This document shows positions 10,425 to 19,123 of a DNA stretch of 64,000 nucleotides, in pieces. The stretch's first letter is position 1; every line of letters begins with the position of its first letter. Under the pieces are notes generated by a model. That model had not been told where the DNA came from. It was given only the letters and a program-made list of their open reading frames with translations, and did not search any database. The translations under genes and the position numbers were made by a program. Source of the DNA: UBA7374 sp049890275 (GTDB taxonomy: Bacteria; Verrucomicrobiota; Verrucomicrobiia; Opitutales; Coraliomargaritaceae); NCBI GenBank assembly GCA_049890275.1, contig JBMHBT010000013.1, positions 1 to 64,000 on the forward strand, in the 5' to 3' direction.

Positions 10425-10729
10425 TGACTGTCGGAATCAATGCCTTTCTTCTCGTCGCCGGATGGCTATTTGCCATCGGTTTGCTTGGGGTGCTCCTGCG
10501 CAAGAATACACTGGTTATTTATATGTCGCTGGAACTCATGCTCAACGCCGTCAATCTCGCGTTAGTCGCCTTTTCCCGCTACAACAATACAATGGATGGT
10601 AATCTGTTTGTTTTCTTCATTATTACAGTAGCGGCGGCTGAAGTAGCTGTAGGACTGGCTATTGTGGTGGCCCTTTACCGCAGGCGTCAGACTGTATTGG
10701 TCAACGAATTGAACTCTTTAAGCCACTAG
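10424..10729 (+). CDS. nuoK: NADH-quinone oxidoreductase subunit K
   Basis: A 101-residue ND4L-type subunit with three transmembrane helices. The acidic residues needed for proton transfer are in helix 2 (MSLELMLNAVNL) and helix 3 (AAEVAVGLAIVVAL). The length is typical of the family. It overlaps nuoJ by one base and ends 4 nt before nuoL. Confidence 0.95.
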   Translation: MTVGINAFLLVAGWLFAIGLLGVLLRKNTLVIYMSLELMLNAVNLALVAFSRYNNTMDGNLFVFFIITVAAAEVAVGLAIVVALYRRRQTVLVNELNSLSH

Positions 10730-10733
10730 TTTC

Positions 10734-12587
10734 ATGACTGTCGCTCAATCCCTTCTCGTAGTCCTTTTTGCTCCGCTGGTTTCAGCTGTACTGATCTGTT
10801 TTTTCCTGCGTAGCCGGGGAGCCGTGGCCTCTGCTCTTTCTGTTAGCACTGCAGCAGTTATTGTCCTCTTTTCTTTTCTGGCGTGGAATCAGTCTGGTGG
10901 CGAATCCATCGCAGTACACACTCCATGGCTAGAGTTGGGCCGGTTCTATATCGACCTGGGTTTTCTTTTTGACGGCGTTGCTGCCACCATGCTCTTGATG
11001 GTCGCTTTTGTTGGCTTTCTGATTCATCTCTTCAGCCTCGGTTACATGAAGACAGATAAGGCTCGCGCACGATTCTTTGGCGGGCTTTCCATCTTCATGT
11101 TTTCGATGCTCGGTATTGTTCTGGCTGACAACCTGATCATGATCTTCATTTTCTGGGAACTGGTCGGTTTTAGTTCCTATATGCTGATTGGGCACTACAT
11201 GGATACCGAAGCTGCTAAAGAAGCCTCGAAAAAAGCCTTTATTGTGAACCGGGTAGGGGATGTCGGTTTCCTTATCGGTATCGTCTATGCTTTCTGGCAG
11301 TTCGGCACGACTAATCTTTCTGAGATGTCGTTAATCGCGGGGCTTCATCCGGAGATGCTGAATTGGGTCATCGCCGCCTGTTTGATGTGCGGCTTCATTG
11401 GCAAATCGGCTCAGTTTCCGCTGCACGTTTGGTTGCCCGATGCGATGGCCGGTCCAACGCCTGTTTCCGCTCTGATTCATGCGGCCACTATGGTAGCGGC
11501 AGGTGTTTACTTTCTCATTCGTATTACTTTTCTATTCACTCCGGATGTCCTCACTTTTATCGCCTGGCTCGGTACTGCGGTTGCTGTATACGCCGGTTTT
11601 TGTGCCTATGCACAAAATGACATTAAACGAATCCTCGCTTATTCGACACTCTCTCAACTCGGCTATATGGCGGCTGCTTTTGGTTTGGGCTTTCCCGGTA
11701 TCGCACTGTTCCACCTAATCACCCACGCCTTCTTTAAGGCATTGCTTTTCCTCGGTGCAGGCTCGGTTATTCACGGATGCCACCACGAGCAGGATATTTT
11801 TAAGATGGGAGGACTCTTTCGTCGCATGCCGATTACTTCGGTGACTTTCTTAGTTGGATTGCTGGCCTTATGCGGAGTGTATGGATTATCCGGTTTTTAT
11901 TCCAAGGACGGCATCCTAATTGCGGGAAGCCTCGTCAACCCGTCGGTTTTTTACCTATTGTGTGGCGGCGCTTTTTTGACTGCCGGCTACATGGGGCGTC
12001 TCTTTTGGATTGCTTTCCTTGGGGCACCCAAGTCGGACGCTGCGGAGCACGCTAAGGAAAGCCCTCTGGTCATGACGGTGCCGCTCATTGTACTGGCTGT
12101 TCTCTCTGTTGTCGGAGGAATGACCTGGCTTTGGCCGGAGAACTTGGGTGGATTGATACGTGTGGACTTGGATCATCTGCATCACATGGAAGGTTATAAA
12201 GCCGCGCACAAGAACGTACTGCTCTTCGGCTCGGCCGCATGGGTCGTCGGTCTGGCCGTCTCTTTCTTCTTCTATGGAGTGGGAGCTCGCGAGGATCGTT
12301 TACAGAAGCGGGCCGGTTCATTCTATGGTTTCTTAAAAAAGCGGCTCTGGTTCGACGAAGTCTACCATTTCTACGTCGCTAAAATCCAGCAGCGCCTGGC
12401 CGGTCTGCTCTCTTTACTGGATGTCTTTTTGCTCAAAGGTTTGATCATTCGCGGTAGTGCTGGATTGGTTGGCCTATTGGGTCTCTGCACAAAACAGCTG
12501 CATGTCGGCAGTATCCACAGCTACGTTTACTGGTTTCTTGGCGGTTTGGTTGCCCTTTGGGCTGTCGCTGCCGGGTTCCTCTTCTGA
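10734..12587 (+). CDS. nuoL: NADH-quinone oxidoreductase subunit L
   Basis: A 617-residue antiporter-like ND5 proton-pumping subunit. The conserved blocks IFIFWELVGFSSYMLIG near residue 137 and TPVSALIHAATMVAAGVY near 242, followed by FKALLFLGAGSVIHG, identify it. The long C-terminal amphipathic arm (about residues 500-617) that braces the pumping modules is present. It begins 4 nt after nuoK. Confidence 0.96.
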   Translation: MTVAQSLLVVLFAPLVSAVLICFFLRSRGAVASALSVSTAAVIVLFSFLAWNQSGGESIAVHTPWLELGRFYIDLGFLFDGVAATMLLMVAFVGFLIHLFSLGYMKTDKARARFFGGLSIFMFSMLGIVLADNLIMIFIFWELVGFSSYMLIGHYMDTEAAKEASKKAFIVNRVGDVGFLIGIVYAFWQFGTTNLSEMSLIAGLHPEMLNWVIAACLMCGFIGKSAQFPLHVWLPDAMAGPTPVSALIHAATMVAAGVYFLIRITFLFTPDVLTFIAWLGTAVAVYAGFCAYAQNDIKRILAYSTLSQLGYMAAAFGLGFPGIALFHLITHAFFKALLFLGAGSVIHGCHHEQDIFKMGGLFRRMPITSVTFLVGLLALCGVYGLSGFYSKDGILIAGSLVNPSVFYLLCGGAFLTAGYMGRLFWIAFLGAPKSDAAEHAKESPLVMTVPLIVLAVLSVVGGMTWLWPENLGGLIRVDLDHLHHMEGYKAAHKNVLLFGSAAWVVGLAVSFFFYGVGAREDRLQKRAGSFYGFLKKRLWFDEVYHFYVAKIQQRLAGLLSLLDVFLLKGLIIRGSAGLVGLLGLCTKQLHVGSIHSYVYWFLGGLVALWAVAAGFLF

Positions 12588-12598
12588 TTTTTTGACGC

Positions 12599-14185
12599 AT
12601 GGAAACAAACTTCCTTCATTCAACTCTTCTGCTGGGAGCGATTCTAGTCCCGCTGCTGGCTGGGTTTGTTCTTCTTTTTTCCGGAACGCTGAAGGCATCA
12701 GTCCGACGAGCGATCGCTTTATCCGGCTTTGCCATCCCCTTGTTTGCCGCGCTCATTCTTGCTTTCAACTTTGATTCCTCACTGGCCGGAGGCTATAACT
12801 TTGAAATGCGAATGGACACAGGCCTGAGTGCCGTTGGTGTCTTTTTACACCTTGGGTTAAATGGCATTTCCCTGCCTCTTTTCTTGCTTGCTGGAGTGGT
12901 TGGTTTGGCCACCGGACTCTACGCGGTACACTCCAAAGTCGAGCGCCCACACCTCTACCTCGCGCTGCTTTTGATCATGCAGGCCGGCCTGATGGGTACT
13001 TTTGCCTCTATCGACATTTTCTTTTTCTACTTTTTCCATGAATTCGCCCTAATCCCTACTTTTATAATGATTGGCATTTGGGGTGGTGCGGGTCGTCGGG
13101 CGGCAGCGATGGAGCTTGCGGTCTACCTCACTCTTGGGGCCTTACTCTCCTTGCTCGGCTTGATTGCGCTCTATGCCAGTAGTGGGGCAGAATCTTTCTC
13201 TTTGCCTGAGTTGCGTAACTATCTATCGGGTCAACCAATCGGTGAGACCTTTCAGAACAATATTTTTGGTCTCCTCTTATTTGGCTTTGGTATACTGGTG
13301 GCCTTATTTCCATTTCACAGTTGGGCACCCAAGGCGTACGCCATGGCCCCCACCGGTGCGGCTATGCTCCACGCCGGAGTACTAAAAAAATTCGGACTTT
13401 ACGGCTTACTGCAAATCGCATCACCTCTCTTGCCGGACGGCGGAGCCCATTGGTTTCCATGGATCGTCTGGTTGGCCTTGGGCAATATATTGATCATCGG
13501 CCTGATTACTCTAGCGCAACGCGATTTGAAGATGATGCTTGGCTACAGCTCAGTCATGCACATGGGCTATGCGTTTTTAGGTATTGCTACTTTCTCGGTC
13601 ATCGGAGCCGGAGGCGCGGTTCTCATGATGGTGGCACACGGCCTTTCTGTAGCTCTGCTCTTCATGCTTTCGACCTGTATTTATCATCGCAGTAAAACAT
13701 TTGATATGACGGAAATGGGTGGATTGGGGACGAAAGCACCTCTGCTCTGTGCTTTCTTTCTTGCGGCTACGATGGCCAGTATCGGGTTGCCGGGCTTCGG
13801 TAACTTTGTCGGTGAATTCGTTATTTTTGCATCTCTAGGAGCGAATGAGTCCACTCGATGGTTACTCGCTCCGGCTGCAATCGGCATAGTTATTTCCGCA
13901 ATCTACGGTCTTCGCGCAGTCGCTAATATTTTCTTTGGTCCGCCGAGTGAGGCTTTCAGAAATTGTTTAGAGGACGAAAATCTCAAGGACCTACAAATTC
14001 ATGAGAAAATCCCTGCACTGCTTCTTGTCGTGGCACTCTTCTTTGTCGGTGTGCTGCCTGGCGTGCTCTCGGGTCCTGCCTCCGCTGAGCTTTCTCAACT
14101 GTATACGGAGTCAGTAGAACTTCCTGAATTTGATCTATCCGGCCACCTAGAACTGGAACACGGCCACAGAGAGGACGCGCATTAA
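12599..14185 (+). CDS. nuoM: NADH-quinone oxidoreductase subunit M
   Basis: A 528-residue antiporter-like ND4 subunit with roughly fourteen membrane helices. The family markers include FFYFFHEFALIPTFIMIGIW near residue 140 and FPFHSWAPKAYAMAPTGAAM near 238, followed by KKFGLYGLLQ. It starts 11 nt after nuoL, and its last base is the first base of nuoN. Confidence 0.96.
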   Translation: METNFLHSTLLLGAILVPLLAGFVLLFSGTLKASVRRAIALSGFAIPLFAALILAFNFDSSLAGGYNFEMRMDTGLSAVGVFLHLGLNGISLPLFLLAGVVGLATGLYAVHSKVERPHLYLALLLIMQAGLMGTFASIDIFFFYFFHEFALIPTFIMIGIWGGAGRRAAAMELAVYLTLGALLSLLGLIALYASSGAESFSLPELRNYLSGQPIGETFQNNIFGLLLFGFGILVALFPFHSWAPKAYAMAPTGAAMLHAGVLKKFGLYGLLQIASPLLPDGGAHWFPWIVWLALGNILIIGLITLAQRDLKMMLGYSSVMHMGYAFLGIATFSVIGAGGAVLMMVAHGLSVALLFMLSTCIYHRSKTFDMTEMGGLGTKAPLLCAFFLAATMASIGLPGFGNFVGEFVIFASLGANESTRWLLAPAAIGIVISAIYGLRAVANIFFGPPSEAFRNCLEDENLKDLQIHEKIPALLLVVALFFVGVLPGVLSGPASAELSQLYTESVELPEFDLSGHLELEHGHREDAH

Positions 14186-15699
14186 TGAATGAGTTACTAG
14201 CAGAGTTTCTCCGCGGTTATACCGCGACCAATGATTGGCTGGCTATCCTTCCGGAAATACTCCTCGCCTTGCTGGCTCTTTCCTTGCTGGCGGTAGAGAT
14301 GGTTTCACCCAAGGCAGCTCGTACGCAAATTGGGCGTGTAGCATTTTTTGGGCAGTTGTTTATTCTAGCGATTTGCTTGTACGGATGTCTGGGTACTGCT
14401 GAGAAGGAAGGTTCAGAGCTTTTCTTTAGCGGGATGATTGAACAGTCGGGAACCACGCAGGTTATGCGTGTCTTCTTTCTCCTCAGTTCTATTTTAGTCA
14501 GCTACCTCGGTGGTATTTACCTGAGCCGGCACCCCCTCGCACGTACTGAGTTTCACCACCTCGTTCTGCTTGTAGCGGCTGCCATGATGTTGCTCGTCCA
14601 GAGTGCCCATTTCCTCATGCTCTTTGTCGCTTTGGAAACGGTAACCGTAGCGTTTTATGTTTTAGTTGCCTATGGTCGACACAGTCTTGGCTCGCTCGAA
14701 GCCGGCTTGAAATACCTCATCATGGGTGCGCTCAGTTCTTCTCTATTACTTTTCGGAATTGTACTGCTCTACGGAATAGCCGGAAACCCGGCTCTGGAAT
14801 TATCCAGTCCGGACTCTCTCAGCTATGGCGCATTGGCTGAGTTTATCGCCTTCCATCCAGATAACCTATTGGTTCGTTTGGGTGCCTTGCTTGTTGTCGC
14901 TGGTATTTGTTTCAAGATCGGGGCGGTCCCTTTTCAAATATGGGTGCCGGATGTCTATCAAGGTGCACCCACTCCGGTAACGAGTTTTCTCGCAGTCGCT
15001 TCCAAGGCAGCTGGTTTTGTCGTGCTTTTGCAACTGCTCAAAGGGCCGTTTGCAGGTTTGAATCAACTGATGATCCCTGTCCTTTCGGTTATTGCCATTG
15101 TGACGATTCTATTCGGCAACATCACTGCAGTGGCACAAGGTAATTTGAAACGCCTGATGGGACTTTCCGGAATCGCACATGCCGGATACTTACTTCTTGG
15201 AGTTGTGGCTTATGCCAGCGGGATCGCTTGGGCGGAGGGCGCTGTACTCTTCTATCTCTTTACCTATCTTCTCGGATCTTTTGCAGTATTTGGAGTCATG
15301 ACTCTGGCCGCTGGAGCAGATGATGGTGACCAACAGATTGGCCACTATGAGAACTTTGCCAAAGAGCAGCCTTTTCTTGGGGGTGTACTGGCAATTGGGC
15401 TTGGTTCGTTAGCGGGAATCCCTCCCTTAGGCGGCTTTATTGGTAAGCTTTTCCTCTTTATCGCAGCGTTTCAAGCGGGTCTATACGGATTGCTTGCGGT
15501 TGCCATCATAGGAGTAGTCATCTCAATCTACTACTACTTTGGCTGGATACGCGAAGCTTTCTTTAGCCACTACAATGATCAATCGGAAGTCAGATCGTGG
15601 CCGATTCTAGTTTCACGAGATCGCCTCTTATTGGGTTTGATCGCTGCCGCCAGCGTTCTACTTGGACTCTACCCAGCTGCGCTTTCTTTGCTGCCCTAA
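14185..15699 (+). CDS. nuoN: NADH-quinone oxidoreductase subunit N
   Basis: A 504-residue antiporter-like ND2 subunit and the last gene of the operon. The family blocks are LKYLIMGALSSSLLLFGI near residue 174 and GAVPFQIWVPDVYQGAPTPV near 247, followed by FLAVASKAAG. It overlaps nuoM by one base. Downstream only 23 nt separate it from the convergent phosphoesterase gene, and no hairpin terminator is visible there. Confidence 0.96.
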   Translation: MNELLAEFLRGYTATNDWLAILPEILLALLALSLLAVEMVSPKAARTQIGRVAFFGQLFILAICLYGCLGTAEKEGSELFFSGMIEQSGTTQVMRVFFLLSSILVSYLGGIYLSRHPLARTEFHHLVLLVAAAMMLLVQSAHFLMLFVALETVTVAFYVLVAYGRHSLGSLEAGLKYLIMGALSSSLLLFGIVLLYGIAGNPALELSSPDSLSYGALAEFIAFHPDNLLVRLGALLVVAGICFKIGAVPFQIWVPDVYQGAPTPVTSFLAVASKAAGFVVLLQLLKGPFAGLNQLMIPVLSVIAIVTILFGNITAVAQGNLKRLMGLSGIAHAGYLLLGVVAYASGIAWAEGAVLFYLFTYLLGSFAVFGVMTLAAGADDGDQQIGHYENFAKEQPFLGGVLAIGLGSLAGIPPLGGFIGKLFLFIAAFQAGLYGLLAVAIIGVVISIYYYFGWIREAFFSHYNDQSEVRSWPILVSRDRLLLGLIAAASVLLGLYPAALSLLP

Positions 15700-15722
15700 C
15701 CGGTTATTGAATCAGACGAATC

Positions 15723-16586
15723 CTATAGTGGGTCTTCTTCGACTGGTCCGGGTTCTTCGTCATATAACTGCTTATCCGGAATCTGGTTCTTCATATTGCG
15801 CTTCTCTATTCGCTTCTGTTCTTTTTCTTCAAGTCGTCGGCAAAATTCTTTGTACTGAATGACTTCGAATCGTCCGTCGTGGTGTTCGACCAAAGCGGTC
15901 AGCGATTCAACCCAATCACCTGAGTTCAAGTAGTGAACACCGCCAATCATTTTGTCATCCGGGGTATGGATATGTCCGCAGATGATGCCGACACATTCCC
16001 GCTTTTTGGCAAAATGCTGGAGCTGGTGTTCGTACTTACCCACGAAGTTGACCGCAGATTTAACCTTCGCTTTGATTACCTTGCTGAGTGAAAAATACTC
16101 TTTTCCGCGCCAGGAACGGTACTTATTATAGAAGCGGTTGATACCAAGAAGAGTTTGGTAGCCGATATCGCCCAAAACTGCCAGCCACTTGTGGTTGACT
16201 GTTACTGCGTCGAAGCCATCACCATGCACCACTAGGTAATTACCTTTTTGGCCGACATGTACGTGTTCGTGGACAACTTTCAGTTTACCAAAAAAGAGCG
16301 GCAGGAAACGGTCTAAAATATCATCGTGGTTACCGCGTAGGTAGGTTACATCCGTATTGTTTTTTTCTAGCTTTTTCAGCACCAATCGGATGAAGCGGGT
16401 ATGTTTTTCGGTCCAGCCGCCGTGTCGGGCAAGGCTCCACCCGTCGATAATATCACCGTTGAGGATCAGTTCCTCACTGTGGCTATGTTTGAGGAAGTGG
16501 TTTACCTCGTCGATCTTGCAGTCGAGCGTTCCCAGATGCACGTCGGAGAGGAAGATCGTTTTGTAAGAAAGAGTTGTTTTTTTCAC
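15723..16586 (-). CDS. UDP-2,3-diacylglucosamine diphosphatase-like metallophosphoesterase
   Basis: A 287-residue calcineurin-like phosphoesterase. All metal-binding motifs are present: D15-x-H17 (SDVHLG), D45 (NGDIIDGW), N86-H87-D88 (RGNHDD), H121-G-D (VVHGDG) and H205-x-H207 (CGHIHTP). The arrangement matches the LpxH/YbbF-like group that cleaves UDP-2,3-diacylglucosamine in lipid A synthesis, but other substrates remain possible. The C-terminal 40 residues are a charged tail. The start codon is GTG. It is divergent from the spermidine-synthase-like gene and shares its intergenic region. Confidence 0.8.
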   Translation of the reverse strand: MKKTTLSYKTIFLSDVHLGTLDCKIDEVNHFLKHSHSEELILNGDIIDGWSLARHGGWTEKHTRFIRLVLKKLEKNNTDVTYLRGNHDDILDRFLPLFFGKLKVVHEHVHVGQKGNYLVVHGDGFDAVTVNHKWLAVLGDIGYQTLLGINRFYNKYRSWRGKEYFSLSKVIKAKVKSAVNFVGKYEHQLQHFAKKRECVGIICGHIHTPDDKMIGGVHYLNSGDWVESLTALVEHHDGRFEVIQYKEFCRRLEEKEQKRIEKRNMKNQIPDKQLYDEEPGPVEEDPL

Positions 16587-16692
16587 GATCAGTTAGTATT
16601 CTTTAATAATTATCGGTCGCTTGATTGCGTCAAAGGTATTCCTTTTGGGGAGATGTATTTAACATGGGTGTGACAAAAAAGAGTGCTTCACA

Positions 16693-16710
16693 TACCCAAA
16701 ATTTTGGGTA
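16693..16710. promoter_or_regulatory. 18-bp perfect palindrome, candidate operator
   Basis: The half-sites tacccaaaa and ttttgggta meet without a spacer, giving an exact 18-nt palindrome. It lies 20 nt before the start of the spermidine-synthase-like gene, in the divergent region shared with the LpxH-like gene. Its position fits a repressor site over a promoter or leader. No regulator gene is adjacent. Confidence 0.5.
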
Positions 16711-16730
16711 ACTAATAATTAAATAATCTT

Positions 16731-17483
16731 ATGGCTAGTCTATGGGATCAGGTAATTGATGGGAACCATTATGAGGTGCGCACTGCGGGTCGAAGTCTGC
16801 GATTATACCGTAATGGAGTGCATCATACCCAGTACAATCCAGACCGTCCCCTTGCCGGAAGTGTTTGGGACCTACTTGTACTTCCTGCCTTGCATCGGCC
16901 GGAAGGAGAGTTGCGCAAAGGGTTAATCCTCGGCTTTGGTGCGGGCGCAGCCGGTCGTATTTTGCGCGATCAACTCGGCTTCGAGCAAGTTGTTGGAATC
17001 GACTTGGATCCGGTGCACTTGAGTATTGCTGATGGCTTTTTTGAGTGTTCCGAGGGCTGTCAATTGGTTGCAGCCGATGCGGTTGAATGGGTTCAAAATG
17101 GTGGAGATGGTGATCGATATGATCTGATCATCGACGACTTGTACTCAGAAGAAGATTTTTATCCTGTACGAATGGCTCCGATGGATCGGGACTGGTGTCA
17201 TCGATTAGTGGATATGCTAAGCCCTGTCGGTATGTTGATTTTCAACCTGATTGAACCAAGTAAGGTGCGCTCTCTGCCCCCGGTCTGTAATGCGGAGCTA
17301 CGGAAGCACTTCCCCCACCGCCGGGTCTTCTCTATCGAGGGTTATGAAAATCGTGTTGTCGCCTTCAGTCCAAGACCGCTGGATTCGGGCCTTCTGCGTG
17401 AAGGCCTTCTGCGAATCGGGCGTACCCATCCCCGTTGTTACGGAGTTGGGCGACACTACCAAAGCTGTTCTCTCACTATTTAA
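16731..17483 (+). CDS. Spermidine synthase-like SAM-binding protein
   Basis: A 250-residue Rossmann-fold protein of the spermidine-synthase/methyltransferase superfamily. The nucleotide-binding motif ILGFGAGAAG spans 66-75, the acidic residue after strand 2 is D91 (GIDLDP), and AADAVEW lies near 115 with a paired D135-D136 (IIDDLYSE). The catalytic signature of true polyamine aminopropyltransferases is not clear, so a methyltransferase or an uncharacterised activity is equally likely. It stands alone between an LpxH-like gene and tRNA-Ser. Confidence 0.65.
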   Translation: MASLWDQVIDGNHYEVRTAGRSLRLYRNGVHHTQYNPDRPLAGSVWDLLVLPALHRPEGELRKGLILGFGAGAAGRILRDQLGFEQVVGIDLDPVHLSIADGFFECSEGCQLVAADAVEWVQNGGDGDRYDLIIDDLYSEEDFYPVRMAPMDRDWCHRLVDMLSPVGMLIFNLIEPSKVRSLPPVCNAELRKHFPHRRVFSIEGYENRVVAFSPRPLDSGLLREGLLRIGRTHPRCYGVGRHYQSCSLTI

Positions 17484-17547
17484 ATCTAGTTGGAATCTGG
17501 GCTTGCCTCTGCCCGATGAAGTTTGTCTTAACTAAGGTTTCTTTTAG

Positions 17548-17791
<244 letters not shown>

Positions 17792-17906
17792 TCATTGCTT
17801 GGCCATCTCCGCAGAGCTACGTCAATGCGCTGCGCTTGCTCATGGCAGACCAAGGAGTTTAATCTGGTGAGCATTATGGAGTTGCCTGAAGGCATACTTC
17901 GCGTCG

Positions 17907-17930
17907 GATGCCCTAAGCCTGTCGAAGGGA
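17907..17930. repeat. REP-like motif
   Basis: The segment gatgccctaagcctgtcgaa followed by ggga resembles the widespread 'cccttcgacaggctnaggg' intergenic repeat seen, on the other strand, in many bacterial genomes. Only one copy was noticed in this window, so repeat status rests on recall of that general motif. The surrounding 17798-18135 stretch has no gene that I can support. It also contains a small inverted repeat at 18016-18029 (gttatc-ac-gataac). Confidence 0.4.
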
Positions 17931-18135
17931 TTTAATGGATTTATTCATTCATAAAAATGTAGTTATTTTCATTAGTGGCCAATAGGGTTAAATTCTTGCG
18001 GGATCGCTTCTTTCGGTTATCACGATAACAAATGACAATCTGCGTTCAGGCGCAGAAATATGGAAAATCGGACGGGCCTCATTTCTTGTCCAAATCATTA
18101 ACTGCAGATCGAACGAAAAAACAAAAAGACATCTT

Positions 18136-18297
18136 ATGGATAATAAAATCGTAGCCATTATCGTATCTATCTTTCTACCTCCGATTGCCGTTTTCCTCAA
18201 AACCGGGGCAGGAAGAGATTTGATCATCAATATTGTACTTTGCTTGCTCGGCTTTATCCCAGGGGTGATTCACGCACTTTGGGTTTCGCTGAAATAA
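18136..18297 (+). CDS. Pmp3/YqaE-family membrane peptide
   Basis: A 53-residue protein, MDNKIVAIIVSIFLPPIAVF then a polar turn (LKTGAGRD) and a second hydrophobic helix containing LCLLGFIPGVIHALWV. Two transmembrane segments, the LPP motif in the first and the L-x-x-IPG-x-IHALWV ending are hallmarks of the Pmp3 (UPF0057) family. Family members are stress-induced and affect membrane potential and salt tolerance in yeast and plants; the bacterial role is poorly defined. It lies 62 nt before aqpZ on the same strand and may be co-transcribed with it. Confidence 0.85.
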   Translation: MDNKIVAIIVSIFLPPIAVFLKTGAGRDLIINIVLCLLGFIPGVIHALWVSLK

Positions 18298-18359
18298 TTC
18301 GATTGTTCGCACTCACCGGCTTGTCCGGTAACAGTATCGACCAATAAAGGAGAAATAGA

Positions 18360-19049
18360 ATGACGAAATACGGCGCAGAATTCTTGGGAACATTTTGGCT
18401 GGTTCTTGGTGGGTGCGGTAGTGCGGTTTTGGCCGCTTCGTTCCCAGACTTAGGTATCGGTCTTCTGGGCGTTTCACTGGCCTTTGGCTTCACTGTCCTG
18501 ACTATGGCCTTCGCCATCGGGCATATATCCGGATGTCACCTCAATCCGGCAGTTTCTTTGGGTCTTTGGGCCGGCGGCCGTTTCCCAGCAAAAGAGCTTA
18601 TTCCGTATATCGTTGCGCAAATATTGGGCGGGGTCGCTGCCGGCGGTGTACTCTATCTTATTGCCAGCGGCAAAGCAGACTTTGATTTGTCCGCAGGTTT
18701 TGCCGCAAATGGCTACGGAGCGCATTCGCCGGATGGGTATAGTTTGTCGGCTGCTTTGATAACGGAAGTAATGATGACCATGGTGTTCCTGTTCGTTATT
18801 CTTGGGGCTACTGACAAGAGAGCACCAGAGGGTTTCGCGTCGATAGCAATCGGGTTGTGCCTGACTCTCATCCACCTAATTAGTATCCCGGTGACGAATA
18901 CCTCAGTGAATCCCGCACGTAGTACAGGCGTTGCCGTCTATGTGGGTGATTGGGCAGTTGCGCAACTTTGGCTTTTCTGGGTGGCTCCCATTATTGCCGG
19001 TATACTCGGCGCAGTGACGTACCGCCTTATTGGGTGCGAAAAGGACTGA
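18360..19049 (+). CDS. aqpZ: Aquaporin Z
   Basis: A 229-residue six-helix water channel. Both pore motifs are intact: HLNPAVSLGLW near residue 60 and SVNPARSTGVAVY near 181. The LTLIHLISIPVTNTSVNPAR segment supplies the His and Arg of the water-selective filter. The sequence is strikingly close to E. coli AqpZ by eye throughout, notably in the fifth-helix region. It has a strong ribosome-binding site (aaaggaga, 18347-18353), clearer than in most neighbours. It lies between the Pmp3-like gene and the convergent pyc. Confidence 0.94.
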   Translation: MTKYGAEFLGTFWLVLGGCGSAVLAASFPDLGIGLLGVSLAFGFTVLTMAFAIGHISGCHLNPAVSLGLWAGGRFPAKELIPYIVAQILGGVAAGGVLYLIASGKADFDLSAGFAANGYGAHSPDGYSLSAALITEVMMTMVFLFVILGATDKRAPEGFASIAIGLCLTLIHLISIPVTNTSVNPARSTGVAVYVGDWAVAQLWLFWVAPIIAGILGAVTYRLIGCEKD

Positions 19050-19123
19050 AACGATTACTTCCTCGTCTCGAATGAATACAATTGCACGGATCAGTGCAGC
19101 GCTAGGTAGTGAAAGTCAGAATC

